Source of the DNA: SpSt-333 sp040751955
GTDB lineage: Bacteria; Bacteroidota; Ignavibacteria; UBA10030; UBA8401
Length of the DNA: 64,000 nucleotides
Assembly (NCBI GenBank): GCA_040751955.1
Contig: JBFMFY010000007.1
Span: forward strand, 25,932-89,931
Reading direction: 5' to 3'
In this document: piece by piece, positions 42,301 to 51,266 of the stretch
Layout: each line of letters starts with the position of its first letter
How positions within the stretch are numbered: the stretch's first letter is position 1
The notes under the pieces: generated by a model
What the model saw: only the letters and a program-made list of their open reading frames with translations
What the model was told of the DNA's origin: nothing
Database searches by the model: none
Position numbers and translations under genes: made by a program

Positions 42301-42414
42301 CTTGTCAACGCACTGGTTGAGCAGCTGAAAGGAACCTTGATGATTCGTGGAAAAAGGGGTTCGACGTTCTCCGTCGTATTTCCGATAGAACGTGAAACAT
42401 TAAATGTTGTATGA
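39355..42414 (+). CDS. Membrane sensor histidine kinase: MASE1, four PAS, HisKA_2 and ATPase domains
   Basis: 1019 residues from ATG 39355. Residues ~1-290 are an eight-segment MASE1 sensor (VTYLGLKFSFVETHFAQIWS, PTGLSVVLLLFLGIRFLPAV). PAS domains begin near 299, 428, 559 and 682, each opening with SEE-R/Y-F/R and ending with a DITE-type motif. The phospho-acceptor segment is of the HisKA_2 kind (LLKEVHHRVKNNMQVISSLL, His near residue 820), and the ATPase domain has INELVTNALKHAF and GDDGKGLP. No receiver is attached. It overlaps the following hybrid kinase gene by ATGA, so the two are translated together. Confidence 0.93.
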   Translation: MNFKKLPYVVQLLSLSALMFGVTYLGLKFSFVETHFAQIWSPTGLSVVLLLFLGIRFLPAVFIGTAINYVFVLGSLPFGIVFASASCVEAVIGFYILTRIGFDTRLRRLRDVWYLFSIVAFASTLAGAIICVTAVGITHTELWNGYFSYVGLWWFGNCVGVLIVMPLLLQLMSSVRQHWTRKRIAEYIFMLALLFVISYVIFHARYFKEYLNYSFVYLVFPFTIWCSIRFGITGAATSVYLVSLNAIVSTQTQTGLFAAESYTTSIVLLDGFLVMLATTSLGIAALIAERDDAEQSLRRSEENYRIIAERTGQLVYDYMIETGQILWSGAIHEVTQYTAEEFAAFDITRWENNIHPNDRSYAMVMLGDAMNKKSEYNVEYKFRRKDGTYIDVLDRGTFLYTAEGTAYRMLGTMADITEIKHAEAKLKESEERYRLFSLLASDYVYSAVIQNDGTFRTEWASPAFERVTGYTIEELNHEHGWTAIIEPDDLKRLNDSINMIRSGLSSIIEYRIKTKDGKIKWLRDYIQPIVDPVSKAVVVYTGGVQDITERKRIEDELRNSEERFRAIANAITVPLVISRIPDGKILYANRFFADSAGMRQEDIIGSLTPSFYQKSEDRDRLMGILAAKGRVANFETDVTSPAGRKGTVIISAELTTFQNEKAVVATFYDVTQRKRLEKALSESEERFRLLVERSTDGICLFDRRLRLLYATPSVEKMVGYTVEELKGMNILALTDPAERKIHRQNIYTLFHGGESVQSTQVRFKHKNGTWVYLEGSLTNFVHDPRIRAIVCNFRNVTDRVHAEDRIHRSLQEKEILLKEVHHRVKNNMQVISSLLNLHSSSIKNVRARSIFLESQNRVKSMALVHEILYQTKDLSRVNMVYYTKKLLGVLQQSYSAQSKFIAITPKIANISLNVDAAIPCGLIINELVTNALKHAFTAGKKGRISIVIAKRNSTHLVLTVGDDGKGLPKGFSSKRHSSLGLTLVNALVEQLKGTLMIRGKRGSTFSVVFPIERETLNVV

Positions 42415-45400
42415 AAAAGAAAAAAGTGCTCATTGTTGAAGATGAGAAGATTGTAGCGCTCGATCTTCGCTCCATCTTTCTCAGAGCCGGATATGCCGTA
42501 CTGCCGGATATTTCAACTGCCCAACGGGCGATTGATGTGGCATTGAAAGAACATCCGGATATTATTCTGATGGATATTGCGTTGAAAGGAAAAACGGACG
42601 GCATTGAGGCGGCAGAGAAGATCCTTCAGACCGCGGATATCCCCATTATTTTCATCACCGCAAATTCAGATCCCAAGACCCTCGACCGCGCCAAAACGAT
42701 CGATCCGTACGGATATATCCTCAAGCCATTTGATGAACGCGATGTCCGCACGATTGTTGAAATGGCGCTCTACAAGCATCAAACTGAACGCGAGTTGAAG
42801 GAGCAGCAGCGATGGCTCAACACCACGCTGCGCAGCATCGGCGATGCCGTTATTGCGACCGATAAGAAGGGGAATGTGAAATTCATGAACAATATCGCCG
42901 AGACGTTGACCGGATGGAGCGAAGCGGAAGCGATCGGCAAGAAATTGCAGGATGTTTTTATTGTCGAAAACGAGGAGACCGGAAAGAGATTGCCTAATCC
43001 GGTTGCCAAAGTACTCAGGGAACGGAAGCCGCTCAGTGTTACCAACCATACGATCTTGATCTCAAAGGAGGGAATCCGCACATACATCGAAGATTCGGCG
43101 GCGCCGATTCTGGCGTTTGATGGAAGCATCATCGGCGTTGTATTGACATTCAGAGACGTAAATGAAAAACGCCTGGCACAGGATGCTCTCAATGTCAGCG
43201 AAAAAAGATTCCGTGCCCTCATTGAGAAAAGCACCGAAGGTATCACGGTGTTGGATGCGAATGGGATCATTCAATATACAACAGGAGCCTCGACACCGAT
43301 TGTCGGTCATCGTATTGGCGAACTGAAAGGAAAAAACGTCTTTGAATTTGTTCATCCGGATGAGCGTGAGAATGATCTTCATTTGTTTGCGGAGCTGTTG
43401 CAGCTGCCCGGCAAAGCAATCCATCATGAAATACGTTTCAAGCACAAAGACGGATCATGGCGGTGGCTTGAGATAACGGCAACGAATTTGTTGCATGATC
43501 CTGCCGTTGTGGGTGTTGTCGTCAATTTCAGAGACATCACCTACCGCAAGGAAGCGGAAGAGAACCTCAACCATATTAATCAACGCCTGAACCTTATTTC
43601 GCGCGTCACGGGAGAAGTGATCGGGTGGCTGCCGATACAGAAGCAAGTACGCGAAATGGCAGAGCAGGTGCAGCATGCATTTCAGGTTGATGCAGTCGTA
43701 GTCCGCATTGTTGATGATGGAGAATTGCATCTGCTAGCAAGCATCGGTGTACCTGATCACCAATTATCCGAAAAGATACCTCTCTATTACGGCATCGCGG
43801 ATCAGATTATTAAAAGCCGCCGCGCGGTTGCATATAAAGATGTCCGGGAAAATTTTGCAACAGCGATGTTGCAGCAAAAAGCGGCGCAGGAGATCTCAAA
43901 GTACGATTTCATTTCGTACGCCGGCGCTCCCCTGCTTATCGGCCACACCGTTATCGGTATCATCGGTCTTTTCACGCACACACGTACTATGGAATTCACC
44001 CCCATGGATCTGGAACACCTCCAGATCGTGGCAAACCATATTGCCGTAGCCGTTGCAAATAACCGATTGTTCCGTGAAGTACGTGAACAGAATATCGAAC
44101 TGACACAGCACATTGAGGAACAGAAAAAAGCGGAACAGCTTCTGCGGGTGAGCGAAGAACGATACCGCGCCTTCGTTGAACAAAGTTCCGAAGGCATCTA
44201 CCGGACAGCATTCATGCAGCCGATTTCCGTTGATCTTCCCATCGACGAACAGGTGCGGTTGATGTTCGAACGCAGTTACATTGCTGAGTGTAATGCTGTC
44301 ATGGCGAAGATGTACGGTTTCAATTCGATACAGGAAGCGATTGGAAAGAGGATCCGCGATATGCTTGTTGAATCCGATCCTCATAATATAGAGTACATGA
44401 GAACCTTCATACGAAAAGGATACAAATTTTTCGATGAAGAATCACACGAGCGGGATAAAGATGGCGCCATCAAATACTTTATGAACAACGGCATTGGCAT
44501 CATCGAAGACGGGATGTGGCTTGGTGTGTGGGGAACGCAGCGCGACATTACGGAACGTAAACTTGCCGAAAACGCGCTGCGTGAAAGCGAAGAGCGTTAC
44601 CGTGCACTTGTTGAGTTCTCGCCAAATGCCATTGCCGTTCATGTGAAGGGTATTGTCCAGTTTGTCAACCAGGCGGCGATTCGTTTAATGGGGGCTTCCC
44701 ACGCCGATGAACTGGTCGGGCGAAATGTTATCGAGTTTGTTCATCCGGATCATCGTGCAAAAGTGGTCGAACGGATAAAAAAGGTGTACGCCAACGAAGC
44801 GGCGCCGCCGCAGGAGCAGCTGTGGTTACGGAAGAATGGTACGACGGTGGAGGTCGAAGTTGTTTCCATTCCGTTCATGTTCGAAGGAGAACCAGCGGCG
44901 CAGGTGATTGCACGCGATATTACGGAGCGGAAGCAGGCGGAAGGTGCGCTCCGAGAATCCGAATTGAGGCTCCGGTCCCTGTTTGAGAACGCAAAAGATG
45001 CCGTCTTTATTGCCGACACAAAAACGGGGATTATCATCGACGCGAATGCCGAAGCGGAAAAATTATTGAAGCGCCCCCGCACAGAGATCATCGGTATGCA
45101 CCAGACGGACATCCACCCACCAGACAGGATCGACGAAGCATTAAGCATCTTCCGCGAACATATACTGACGCTGGGTGAACACCCGATTGAGTTTGAGGTC
45201 GTCAATGCAGAAGGCGAACGCATACCGGTTGAAATTAAGGCAAGTATTATCCGCCTTGATGATAACCGCATAGTTGCACAGGGCATCTTTCGCGACATCA
45301 CGGAACGCAAAGCGACCGAAGAAGCGCTTCGCCGGAGCGAGGAAAAATACCGTTCGCTCTTTGAAGAATCGAAAGACGGCATTTACATCAGCACTTACTA

Positions 45401-46838
45401 CGGAAAATTCATCGATGTCAATCCGGCAATGGTGGAACTGCTTGGATATGAGACAAAAGAAGAATTGCTTGCACTCGACATTAAAAAAGATGTGTACTAC
45501 AATCCGTCGGACAGGGAAAAACTCAAAAAGGCATTTGCCAATAAATCATACGTAAAAGACCTCGAACTTTCGTTGCGCCGCAAGGACGGTTCTGAACTGA
45601 ATGTGCTGTTGACATCGACCGTTGAGCGGGGAACCGATGGCAATGCATTGTTCTATAGTGGAACGGTGCGGGACGTTACTGAACGGAAGCGCCTCGAAGA
45701 GCAATTGATGCAGGCGCAAAAGATGGAAAGCATCGGCACGCTGGCGGGAGGCATCGCGCACGACTTCAATAATCTGCTTGCCATGATCCTGGGAACAGCG
45801 GAGTTGATTCAACAGAAAGTTTCCGATAATCCGGCGATCAACACCTACATCAAAAGGATCATCGAAGCGTCGGAACGGGGTGCATCGATCTCGAGACAAT
45901 TGCTGCTCTTCTCCCGCCCCGAACACTCGGAACTGCAGCCCCTGTCTGCTTCCGTCGTGATGGAACGCCTCCATGATTTTCTGTCGCACTTCCTGCCGAA
46001 GAACATCACCGTTAAATGCGCTATCGAAGACAAATCTGCTGTTATCATGGGGGATGATGGCCACCTGCATCAGGCATTCGTCAACCTTGCTTTGAACGCC
46101 AAAGACGCAATGCCGAACGGCGGGACCTTGACGCTCGCTCAATCCGTTGTCGAGAGCAGCATCGTCAGAAAAAAATTTCCCGGCGCAGACAACCATCAAT
46201 ATGTTGCGCTCAGTATTCACGATACAGGCATCGGTATTGAACAACATCTGATGCAGAGGATTTTTGAACCGTTCTTCTCGACGAAGGAACGGGGAAAGGG
46301 AACGGGGCTCGGTCTTGCGATCGTGCACGGTATCGTGCAACTCCATCACGGATATATTGATGTCGAAAGTGAAAAGGGAATCGGGACACAATTTACGATG
46401 TACTTTCCTTCTTTGGCGATTGAGATTCACGACAATTCACGGGAAAAAGAAATGACTACACAACACGGCACCGGTACTATACTGATTGTTGACGATGAAG
46501 AGATCCTTCGCGAGATTCTTGCAGAAACCTTACGCGATGAGGGGTACACCGTACTGCTCGCATCGGACGGGTACGATGCGTTGAAAGTCTTCCAGGAACA
46601 CCAACAACAAATCTCCCTGGTGATAACCGATCTCGGCATGCCGAATATGGGAGGCGAGCAACTTTATGATAAACTCAAAGAATTGGATCCGCATATTAAA
46701 GTCCTCGTTTCCTCGGGATATTTGGACACCTCCAGTAAATCCGATCTGCTGCGAAAAGGGATCAAGGATGTTCTGACAAAACCGTACAAGTTTGAAATCA
46801 TTTTTGAGACTGTGCAAAGGGTGCTTTCGTACGATTGA
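42411..46838 (+). CDS. Hybrid histidine kinase: receiver, six PAS, GAF, HisKA, ATPase, receiver
   Basis: 1475 residues and no membrane segment, so cytoplasmic. An N-terminal receiver (KVLIVEDEKIVALDLRSIFL; phospho-Asp in IILMDIALKGKTDG) is followed by PAS (~135-255), PAS (~262-385), GAF (~395-560), then four PAS (~583-717, 725-838, 850-965, 975-1090). The HisKA segment is SIGTLAGGIAHDFNNLLAMI near 1115, the ATPase N-box NLALNAKDAMPNGG near 1225, and the G-boxes DTGIGIEQHL and GKGTGLGLAIVHGIV follow. A C-terminal receiver has phospho-Asp in VITDLGMPNMGG near 1407. The N-terminal receiver could take phosphate from the MASE1 kinase encoded just upstream, forming a relay; this is inferred from the gene overlap. 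Confidence 0.93.
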   Translation: MKKKKVLIVEDEKIVALDLRSIFLRAGYAVLPDISTAQRAIDVALKEHPDIILMDIALKGKTDGIEAAEKILQTADIPIIFITANSDPKTLDRAKTIDPYGYILKPFDERDVRTIVEMALYKHQTERELKEQQRWLNTTLRSIGDAVIATDKKGNVKFMNNIAETLTGWSEAEAIGKKLQDVFIVENEETGKRLPNPVAKVLRERKPLSVTNHTILISKEGIRTYIEDSAAPILAFDGSIIGVVLTFRDVNEKRLAQDALNVSEKRFRALIEKSTEGITVLDANGIIQYTTGASTPIVGHRIGELKGKNVFEFVHPDERENDLHLFAELLQLPGKAIHHEIRFKHKDGSWRWLEITATNLLHDPAVVGVVVNFRDITYRKEAEENLNHINQRLNLISRVTGEVIGWLPIQKQVREMAEQVQHAFQVDAVVVRIVDDGELHLLASIGVPDHQLSEKIPLYYGIADQIIKSRRAVAYKDVRENFATAMLQQKAAQEISKYDFISYAGAPLLIGHTVIGIIGLFTHTRTMEFTPMDLEHLQIVANHIAVAVANNRLFREVREQNIELTQHIEEQKKAEQLLRVSEERYRAFVEQSSEGIYRTAFMQPISVDLPIDEQVRLMFERSYIAECNAVMAKMYGFNSIQEAIGKRIRDMLVESDPHNIEYMRTFIRKGYKFFDEESHERDKDGAIKYFMNNGIGIIEDGMWLGVWGTQRDITERKLAENALRESEERYRALVEFSPNAIAVHVKGIVQFVNQAAIRLMGASHADELVGRNVIEFVHPDHRAKVVERIKKVYANEAAPPQEQLWLRKNGTTVEVEVVSIPFMFEGEPAAQVIARDITERKQAEGALRESELRLRSLFENAKDAVFIADTKTGIIIDANAEAEKLLKRPRTEIIGMHQTDIHPPDRIDEALSIFREHILTLGEHPIEFEVVNAEGERIPVEIKASIIRLDDNRIVAQGIFRDITERKATEEALRRSEEKYRSLFEESKDGIYISTYYGKFIDVNPAMVELLGYETKEELLALDIKKDVYYNPSDREKLKKAFANKSYVKDLELSLRRKDGSELNVLLTSTVERGTDGNALFYSGTVRDVTERKRLEEQLMQAQKMESIGTLAGGIAHDFNNLLAMILGTAELIQQKVSDNPAINTYIKRIIEASERGASISRQLLLFSRPEHSELQPLSASVVMERLHDFLSHFLPKNITVKCAIEDKSAVIMGDDGHLHQAFVNLALNAKDAMPNGGTLTLAQSVVESSIVRKKFPGADNHQYVALSIHDTGIGIEQHLMQRIFEPFFSTKERGKGTGLGLAIVHGIVQLHHGYIDVESEKGIGTQFTMYFPSLAIEIHDNSREKEMTTQHGTGTILIVDDEEILREILAETLRDEGYTVLLASDGYDALKVFQEHQQQISLVITDLGMPNMGGEQLYDKLKELDPHIKVLVSSGYLDTSSKSDLLRKGIKDVLTKPYKFEIIFETVQRVLSYD

Positions 46839-46841
46839 ACT

Positions 46842-47753
46842 ATGAAAGTTGTCATTTCCGGCGGGACAGGATTCATTGGCACATATCTTCTCCGGTCGTT
46901 GGTAAAAGAACCGCACGAGATTGTCTTGCTCACCCGCTTGCTGTCACGTTCTGAAAAAACCGATGCTGCGGTTGTTCGGTACGTGCAGTGGAAACCGTAC
47001 CTCGCTGGCAAATGGATGGATGAGATCAACGGTGCCGATGTCGTTATCAATCTTGTCGGCAAGAATGTTGTTGAACAGAGATGGAATGAAAAAGCAAAGC
47101 AGGAAATATACGACAGCCGCATCATCCCCACAAAGTTAATCGTCGATGCAATCGGCAGCGCCCGATCAAAGCCATCGCTTCTTATTTCCGCTTCCGCCGT
47201 GGGATACTATGGCAACAGGGAAAATGAAATAATCACCGAAGAAAGTTCCGGCGGCAATGATTTTCTGGCGTACGTTGTGCGCGAATGGGAAGGTGCAGCA
47301 TATCGTGCTGAACAATACGGAGTCCGCGTCGCAACTCCCAGAACAGGATTGGTACTTGCAAAAAATGGCGGGATGATTGCAAAAATGCTGCTTCCGTTCC
47401 GACTCTTCATTGGCGGACCGATCGGGAACGGAAAACAGTATCTTCCATGGATTCATATTGATGACGTTGTGCGCGGAATGCTGTTTCCGATTGAGAACAA
47501 AAATTTCCGCGGCGTGTATAATCTCGCTGCTCCCAATCCTGTTACAATGAAGGAATTTGCGAAGGCGTTTGGAAGTGTGCTTCATCGTCCGTCGTGGATA
47601 CCGGTGCCGTCATTTGTATTGAGAACGATGTTTGGAGACGGAGGGAAAGTGATTCTTTCGGGACAGAGAGCGCTGCCGAACAAGTTGCTTTCCGAAGGAT
47701 TTATTTTTTCTCATACAGAAGTACATGATGCGTTGAAACAGATTTTGATGTAG
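46842..47753 (+). CDS. TIGR01777 family NAD(P)-dependent epimerase-like protein
   Basis: 303 residues, starting MKVVISGGTGFIGTYLLRSL with the extended SDR nucleotide motif GGTGFIG. The YfcH/SulA-like (TIGR01777) pattern follows: ADVVINLVGKNVVEQRWNEK, ISASAVGYYGNR, FLAYVVREWEGAA, RTGLVLAKNGGMIAKMLLPF, GNGKQYLPWIHIDD and AAPNPVTMKEFAKAF. The biological role of this family is unsettled. It starts 3 bp after the hybrid kinase gene, but nothing else links it to signalling. Confidence 0.9.
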   Translation: MKVVISGGTGFIGTYLLRSLVKEPHEIVLLTRLLSRSEKTDAAVVRYVQWKPYLAGKWMDEINGADVVINLVGKNVVEQRWNEKAKQEIYDSRIIPTKLIVDAIGSARSKPSLLISASAVGYYGNRENEIITEESSGGNDFLAYVVREWEGAAYRAEQYGVRVATPRTGLVLAKNGGMIAKMLLPFRLFIGGPIGNGKQYLPWIHIDDVVRGMLFPIENKNFRGVYNLAAPNPVTMKEFAKAFGSVLHRPSWIPVPSFVLRTMFGDGGKVILSGQRALPNKLLSEGFIFSHTEVHDALKQILM

Positions 47754-47825
47754 AACCGATCGCCGGCTTTTGGTATTTTTGAAACAGATGATAGGATTAG
47801 TTTGAGGGAAAGGAGAGTGTGCGTT

Positions 47826-48194
47826 GTGTTTAAAATCTCAAATATTCTGCTAATTTTCTTTCTGTTCCTTTTCATTCCTGGCTGCTCTGCTTCTCGAAAA
47901 ACGGAATCAAATCTCAATCTCGTCGAAATGCGCTGGGTGAAACATGAGGGGAGTGCGAGTGCGCAATCAATTATCCTCACATTGGAAAATGCCGACACCG
48001 TCCGAGTGACGATCAAGAACAGCAGCGGCGATCCTGTTGCACAAGAGTATGTTACGGTGCTCAACTTCGGCGCGTATCGTCTTGAAAGCACGTTTGCTCC
48101 GCTCGTACCCGGCGCATACTTTGTTGATGTACGAACAAGCAATGATAATTTTGTTCGGTATATATCAGTAACGGATCTCAGGCAAAATCCCTAA
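47826..48194 (+). CDS. Small lipoprotein with a beta-sandwich-like domain
   Basis: 122 residues if started at GTG 47826, ten bases after AAGGAG; TTG 47802 is an in-frame alternative. The N-terminus is a lipoprotein signal with lipobox FIPGC. The mature part (VRVTIKNSSGDPVAQEYVTV, AYRLESTFAPLVPGAYFVDV) looks like a single Ig/fibronectin-like or C-terminal-domain-like sandwich. I do not recognise a family and give no function. Confidence 0.65.
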   Translation: MFKISNILLIFFLFLFIPGCSASRKTESNLNLVEMRWVKHEGSASAQSIILTLENADTVRVTIKNSSGDPVAQEYVTVLNFGAYRLESTFAPLVPGAYFVDVRTSNDNFVRYISVTDLRQNP

Positions 48195-48207
48195 AAACTA
48201 AAATTAA

Positions 48208-48294
48208 AAACTCCCCAAGTATCTGAAAGCAGACCTCGATGTTTCAATAGTGAATGCACATGGAAAAGGGTACAAATTGCTGATTGACCGCTAA
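48208..48294 (+). pseudogene. Relic of an OmpR-type response regulator C-terminus
   Basis: After a stop at 48205, one frame reads KLPKYLKADLDVSIVNAHGK followed by GYKLLIDR and a natural stop at 48292. This matches the last winged-helix segment of OmpR/PhoB-like regulators (KLRKYL...D..V.I.N.HG.GY.L). Nothing else of the gene remains. It lies in a 200-bp gap within a signalling-rich region, so a response regulator gene has probably been lost here. Confidence 0.55.
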
Positions 48295-48395
48295 CACACT
48301 CATTTTCATACTTCTTTAACATTCTCCCATTAATTCTGTCTAATCTGCGTCAAAATACTTTTGAGTTGCAAGATTTTTCACGAAATTGAGTCAGA

Positions 48396-49370
48396 ATGAG
48401 AACACGTTTTCTTTTTTTCATATCTATCGTATTGATTGCAGGTTGTGTTGACGATGCACCGCGGGATAACCCGCTTGACCCGGATTCTCCGGCTTATGTC
48501 AGGTCGGGAAGCGTTACAGGAGTGATCAAAATCGCAAATCAATCGACCGCCATTGCCGGTGCAACGATTACCGATCTTGCCGAAAATATTTTCGTTAAGT
48601 CCGATACGCTCGGATATTTTGTGTTCAATCACCTTCCGTCCGGCACGCATACGTTTGTCTGCACAAAAGAGAATTTCACGAACGATACGTTTCAAGTCGA
48701 GATCCGGGACCGCGCATCGACGCATGTTGTCCGCTCACTCAACGGCGCGCCGGTTGTCCTCTCACAAAATATTCTCACCCGGAAGATCGATTACGTCTCA
48801 TTCAGTCCGAAATATTTTGTTGACATAGTTGCGGAAGTCAACGACCCGAACAGTTTTCTTGACCTTGATTCAGTTTGGTTCAGTGTTGTCGATACAATCT
48901 TTTTTCCTCTTAAACCCGTTGCGGGAACAAATACGTTCATTACAACGATCTACAAGAATGAACTTCCCACGAATACAATCCAGTGGCTTGTCAAGAAGCA
49001 GCTTCACATAGTATCAAGAGATCGACAATTTGCCGTCAGCATCAGCGATCCGTTTTTTGTCTCGCGGATTATTGAGAATACGTCAACTCCAATCTTTCCT
49101 TCACAAAATACACTGAATACAGATTCAATTTATTTTCGATGGAGTCCCCCGGATATTACATTTAATTACACAAGTACCGTGACCGTGTATGAGGCTGGGA
49201 CTGAAAATGTCGTGGTGTCGTACTCGGGCGTAAATTCATTTTATGAAAGGTATCCCACGGATGGATCTTTTCTTCATCTGGAGCCGAGTAACTATTTTTG
49301 GACAATATCTCTTGTCGATGATTTCGGAAATTATTCCAGGTCGAAAGAATCATACTTCACGGTGAAATGA
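48396..49370 (+). CDS. Lipoprotein with a carboxypeptidase-regulatory-like domain
   Basis: 324 residues with a lipoprotein signal (LFFISIVLIAGC) followed by DDAPRDNPLDPDSP, a motif common after the Cys in lipoproteins of this bacterial group. Residues ~40-105 form a carboxypeptidase-regulatory-like sandwich (GSVTGVIKIANQSTAIAGAT, GYFVFNHLPSGTHTFVCTKE). The rest is beta-rich with a possible fibronectin-like end (DSIYFRWSPPDITFNY). The stop overlaps the sigma-54 regulator ATG by 4 bp. Likely a surface or periplasmic structural lipoprotein. Confidence 0.75.
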   Translation: MRTRFLFFISIVLIAGCVDDAPRDNPLDPDSPAYVRSGSVTGVIKIANQSTAIAGATITDLAENIFVKSDTLGYFVFNHLPSGTHTFVCTKENFTNDTFQVEIRDRASTHVVRSLNGAPVVLSQNILTRKIDYVSFSPKYFVDIVAEVNDPNSFLDLDSVWFSVVDTIFFPLKPVAGTNTFITTIYKNELPTNTIQWLVKKQLHIVSRDRQFAVSISDPFFVSRIIENTSTPIFPSQNTLNTDSIYFRWSPPDITFNYTSTVTVYEAGTENVVVSYSGVNSFYERYPTDGSFLHLEPSNYFWTISLVDDFGNYSRSKESYFTVK

Positions 49371-50842
49371 TGGAACAGAAAGACAACTTCAACGCACTGT
49401 ACGATATTACAAAAACGATCAATTCCATCCTCGATCCGAATGATCTGTTGGAAAAAGTATTGGAGATCGCAATGACACATCTTTCCGCCGAGCGGGGATT
49501 CGTGATGCTCTCCGACCAGAATGCGGAACTCGGATACACTGTCGTTGCATTTAAGAATTTCACCTCTAAAAAAGCAGGGAATGAGTTCGCCGGTTCATCG
49601 TCTGTCGTAAAAACCGTGCTCGATTCGGGCGAGCCGGTGCTGACCTTCGACGCAATGAGCGACGAACGGTTCGAGTCGTCGGTCAGCATCATGGCGCAAA
49701 AGATCCTTTCTATTATTTGCATTCCGTTGCGCGCCGGAGAACGGATCACAGGTGCCGTCTATCTCGACAGCAGTAAATCGCGCAAAGCATTCACGGACGA
49801 CGCACTGAAATTCCTGACGATCTTCGGGAATCTTGCCGCCATCGCTATCGAGAATGCACAGCAATACTCGCTGCTGCAGGCTGAAAATGTGCGCCTGAAA
49901 AACGAAGTCGATGTCAACCATTTGTTCGGGAACATGATCGGCACCAGCGAAAAATGGATGAAGGCATTGGAGATCGCTCACCGCGTGCTTGATGTTGATG
50001 CTGCCGTGTTAATCACGGGCGAAAGCGGGACGGGAAAAGAACTCGTTGCGCGGGCGATCCATGACAACGGCACTCGAAAAGGAAAACCATTCGTTGCTGT
50101 GAATGCATCGGCATTGCCGGAAAATCTTATGGAAAGCGAACTCTTCGGATATATGAAGGGCTCGTTCACAGGCGCAAATAGCGATAAAAAAGGGTTGATA
50201 GAGGTTGCCAATGGCGGCACGTTGTTTCTTGATGAGATCGGGGATCTGCCGCTGAATCTGCAGGCAAAAATTCTGCGCTTGCTGCAGGAAAAGGAGTATA
50301 GGAGAGTCGGTGACACGAAAAATAAAGTTGCAGATATTCGCATCATTGCAGCGACTAATAAAAATCTCGAAGCCGAAGTGAAAGCGGGAAAGTTCAGGGA
50401 TGATCTTTATTTCCGGCTGAACGTAATTGATATCCATTTACCGCCGCTGCGTGAACGGAGGGATGATATCCCATTACTTGCAAAACATTTTCTGAAGAAG
50501 GCAGCGGAAAGCCACAAACGCTCTGTTGATAGCATCCATCCCGATGCAATGCAGATACTGCTTGCCAACCAGTGGAAAGGAAATGTGCGTGAGTTTCAGA
50601 ATGTCATCGAGCGTGCGGTCGTGCTCTGCCGCGGCAATCAATTGACCAAAGAGGATTTTGTATTCAATGCCGGAGATTCCTCTGCGCTGCAAAAGAATTC
50701 CATGACTCTTGCCGATTTTGAACGGCAGATCATTGAAGCGACATTGAAGGAGATGGATGGAAACCGCACGCGTACAGCGGAAAGGCTTGGTGTGTCGCTG
50801 CGGTGGCTGCAATACCGGTTAAAGGAATGGGGAAGCGAGTAA
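49367..50842 (+). CDS. Sigma-54-dependent transcriptional activator with GAF sensor and Fis-type HTH
   Basis: 491 residues. An N-terminal GAF domain (~1-165; DPNDLLEKVLEIAMTHLSAE, IICIPLRAGERITGAVYLDS) is followed by a sigma-54 AAA+ core: Walker A ITGESGTGKELVARAIHDNG, the sigma-54 contact loop ELFGYMKGSFTGAN (GSFTGA in place of GAFTGA, a known variant), Walker B NGGTLFLDEIGDLPLN, and ATNKNLEAEVKAGKFRDDLY. A Fis-like helix-turn-helix ends it (NRTRTAERLGVSLRWLQYRL). It remodels sigma-54 polymerase to open promoters. A strong sigma-54 promoter match lies 2.8 kb downstream at 53679. Confidence 0.95.
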   Translation: MMEQKDNFNALYDITKTINSILDPNDLLEKVLEIAMTHLSAERGFVMLSDQNAELGYTVVAFKNFTSKKAGNEFAGSSSVVKTVLDSGEPVLTFDAMSDERFESSVSIMAQKILSIICIPLRAGERITGAVYLDSSKSRKAFTDDALKFLTIFGNLAAIAIENAQQYSLLQAENVRLKNEVDVNHLFGNMIGTSEKWMKALEIAHRVLDVDAAVLITGESGTGKELVARAIHDNGTRKGKPFVAVNASALPENLMESELFGYMKGSFTGANSDKKGLIEVANGGTLFLDEIGDLPLNLQAKILRLLQEKEYRRVGDTKNKVADIRIIAATNKNLEAEVKAGKFRDDLYFRLNVIDIHLPPLRERRDDIPLLAKHFLKKAAESHKRSVDSIHPDAMQILLANQWKGNVREFQNVIERAVVLCRGNQLTKEDFVFNAGDSSALQKNSMTLADFERQIIEATLKEMDGNRTRTAERLGVSLRWLQYRLKEWGSE

Positions 50843-50848
50843 AACGTA

Positions 50849-50868
50849 TCACACAAAGGCACAAAGGA
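50849..50868 (+). repeat. Left inverted repeat bounding the GxxExxY gene
   Basis: TCACACAAAGGCACAAAGGA, two bases before the GxxExxY ATG. Its reverse complement is matched at 19 of 20 positions by 51267-51286 on the other side of the gene. Confidence 0.75.
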
Positions 50869-50870
50869 CT

Positions 50871-51254
50871 ATGTCTGAAAATGAGATTGCAAAGATCGCC
50901 GTTGATGTTGCCTATCACTTGCATTCCGATTTGGGTCCCGGATTACTAGAATCTGTCTATCAAGAGTTACACGTTGATAAATTGAGAGGTCGTGGTTTAA
51001 CTGTGGAAACAGAAGTTGACCTTCCTATCGTCTATGATGGTAAAAGATACAAATCCACTTTTCGTATTGATATTTTAATTGAGAAAAAAATTGTTATTGA
51101 ATTAAAGTCGGTGGAGAATCTTTTACCTGTTCACAAAAAACAATTGCTCACCTATTTAAAATTAAGTAATCTTCGGTTGGGTTTGCTCATTAATTTTGGC
51201 TCGCCGTATTTTAAAAGCGGAATTGAGCGCATTATAAACGCTACGTTGGAGTGA
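50871..51254 (+). CDS. GxxExxY family protein, small nuclease-fold-like
   Basis: 127 residues. The family signature is exact: LGPGLLESVYQELHVDKLRG contains G-L-L-E-S-V-Y. The later strand motif FRIDILIEKKIVIELKSVEN carries D...E-x-K, as in PD-(D/E)XK nucleases, and ends LINFGSPYFKSGIERI. The function of the family is not established. The gene sits between the sigma-54 regulator and a protein kinase and is bounded by a 20-bp inverted repeat, so it looks like an insertion rather than part of that pathway. Confidence 0.88.
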   Translation: MSENEIAKIAVDVAYHLHSDLGPGLLESVYQELHVDKLRGRGLTVETEVDLPIVYDGKRYKSTFRIDILIEKKIVIELKSVENLLPVHKKQLLTYLKLSNLRLGLLINFGSPYFKSGIERIINATLE

Positions 51255-51266
51255 CATTTTATTTTT

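Noticed and set aside
45546..46430. 294-codon frame on the - strand within the hybrid kinase
   Set aside because: Lies opposite intact PAS, HisKA and ATPase motifs; composition is rich in His, Arg and Cys, as expected of a shadow frame.
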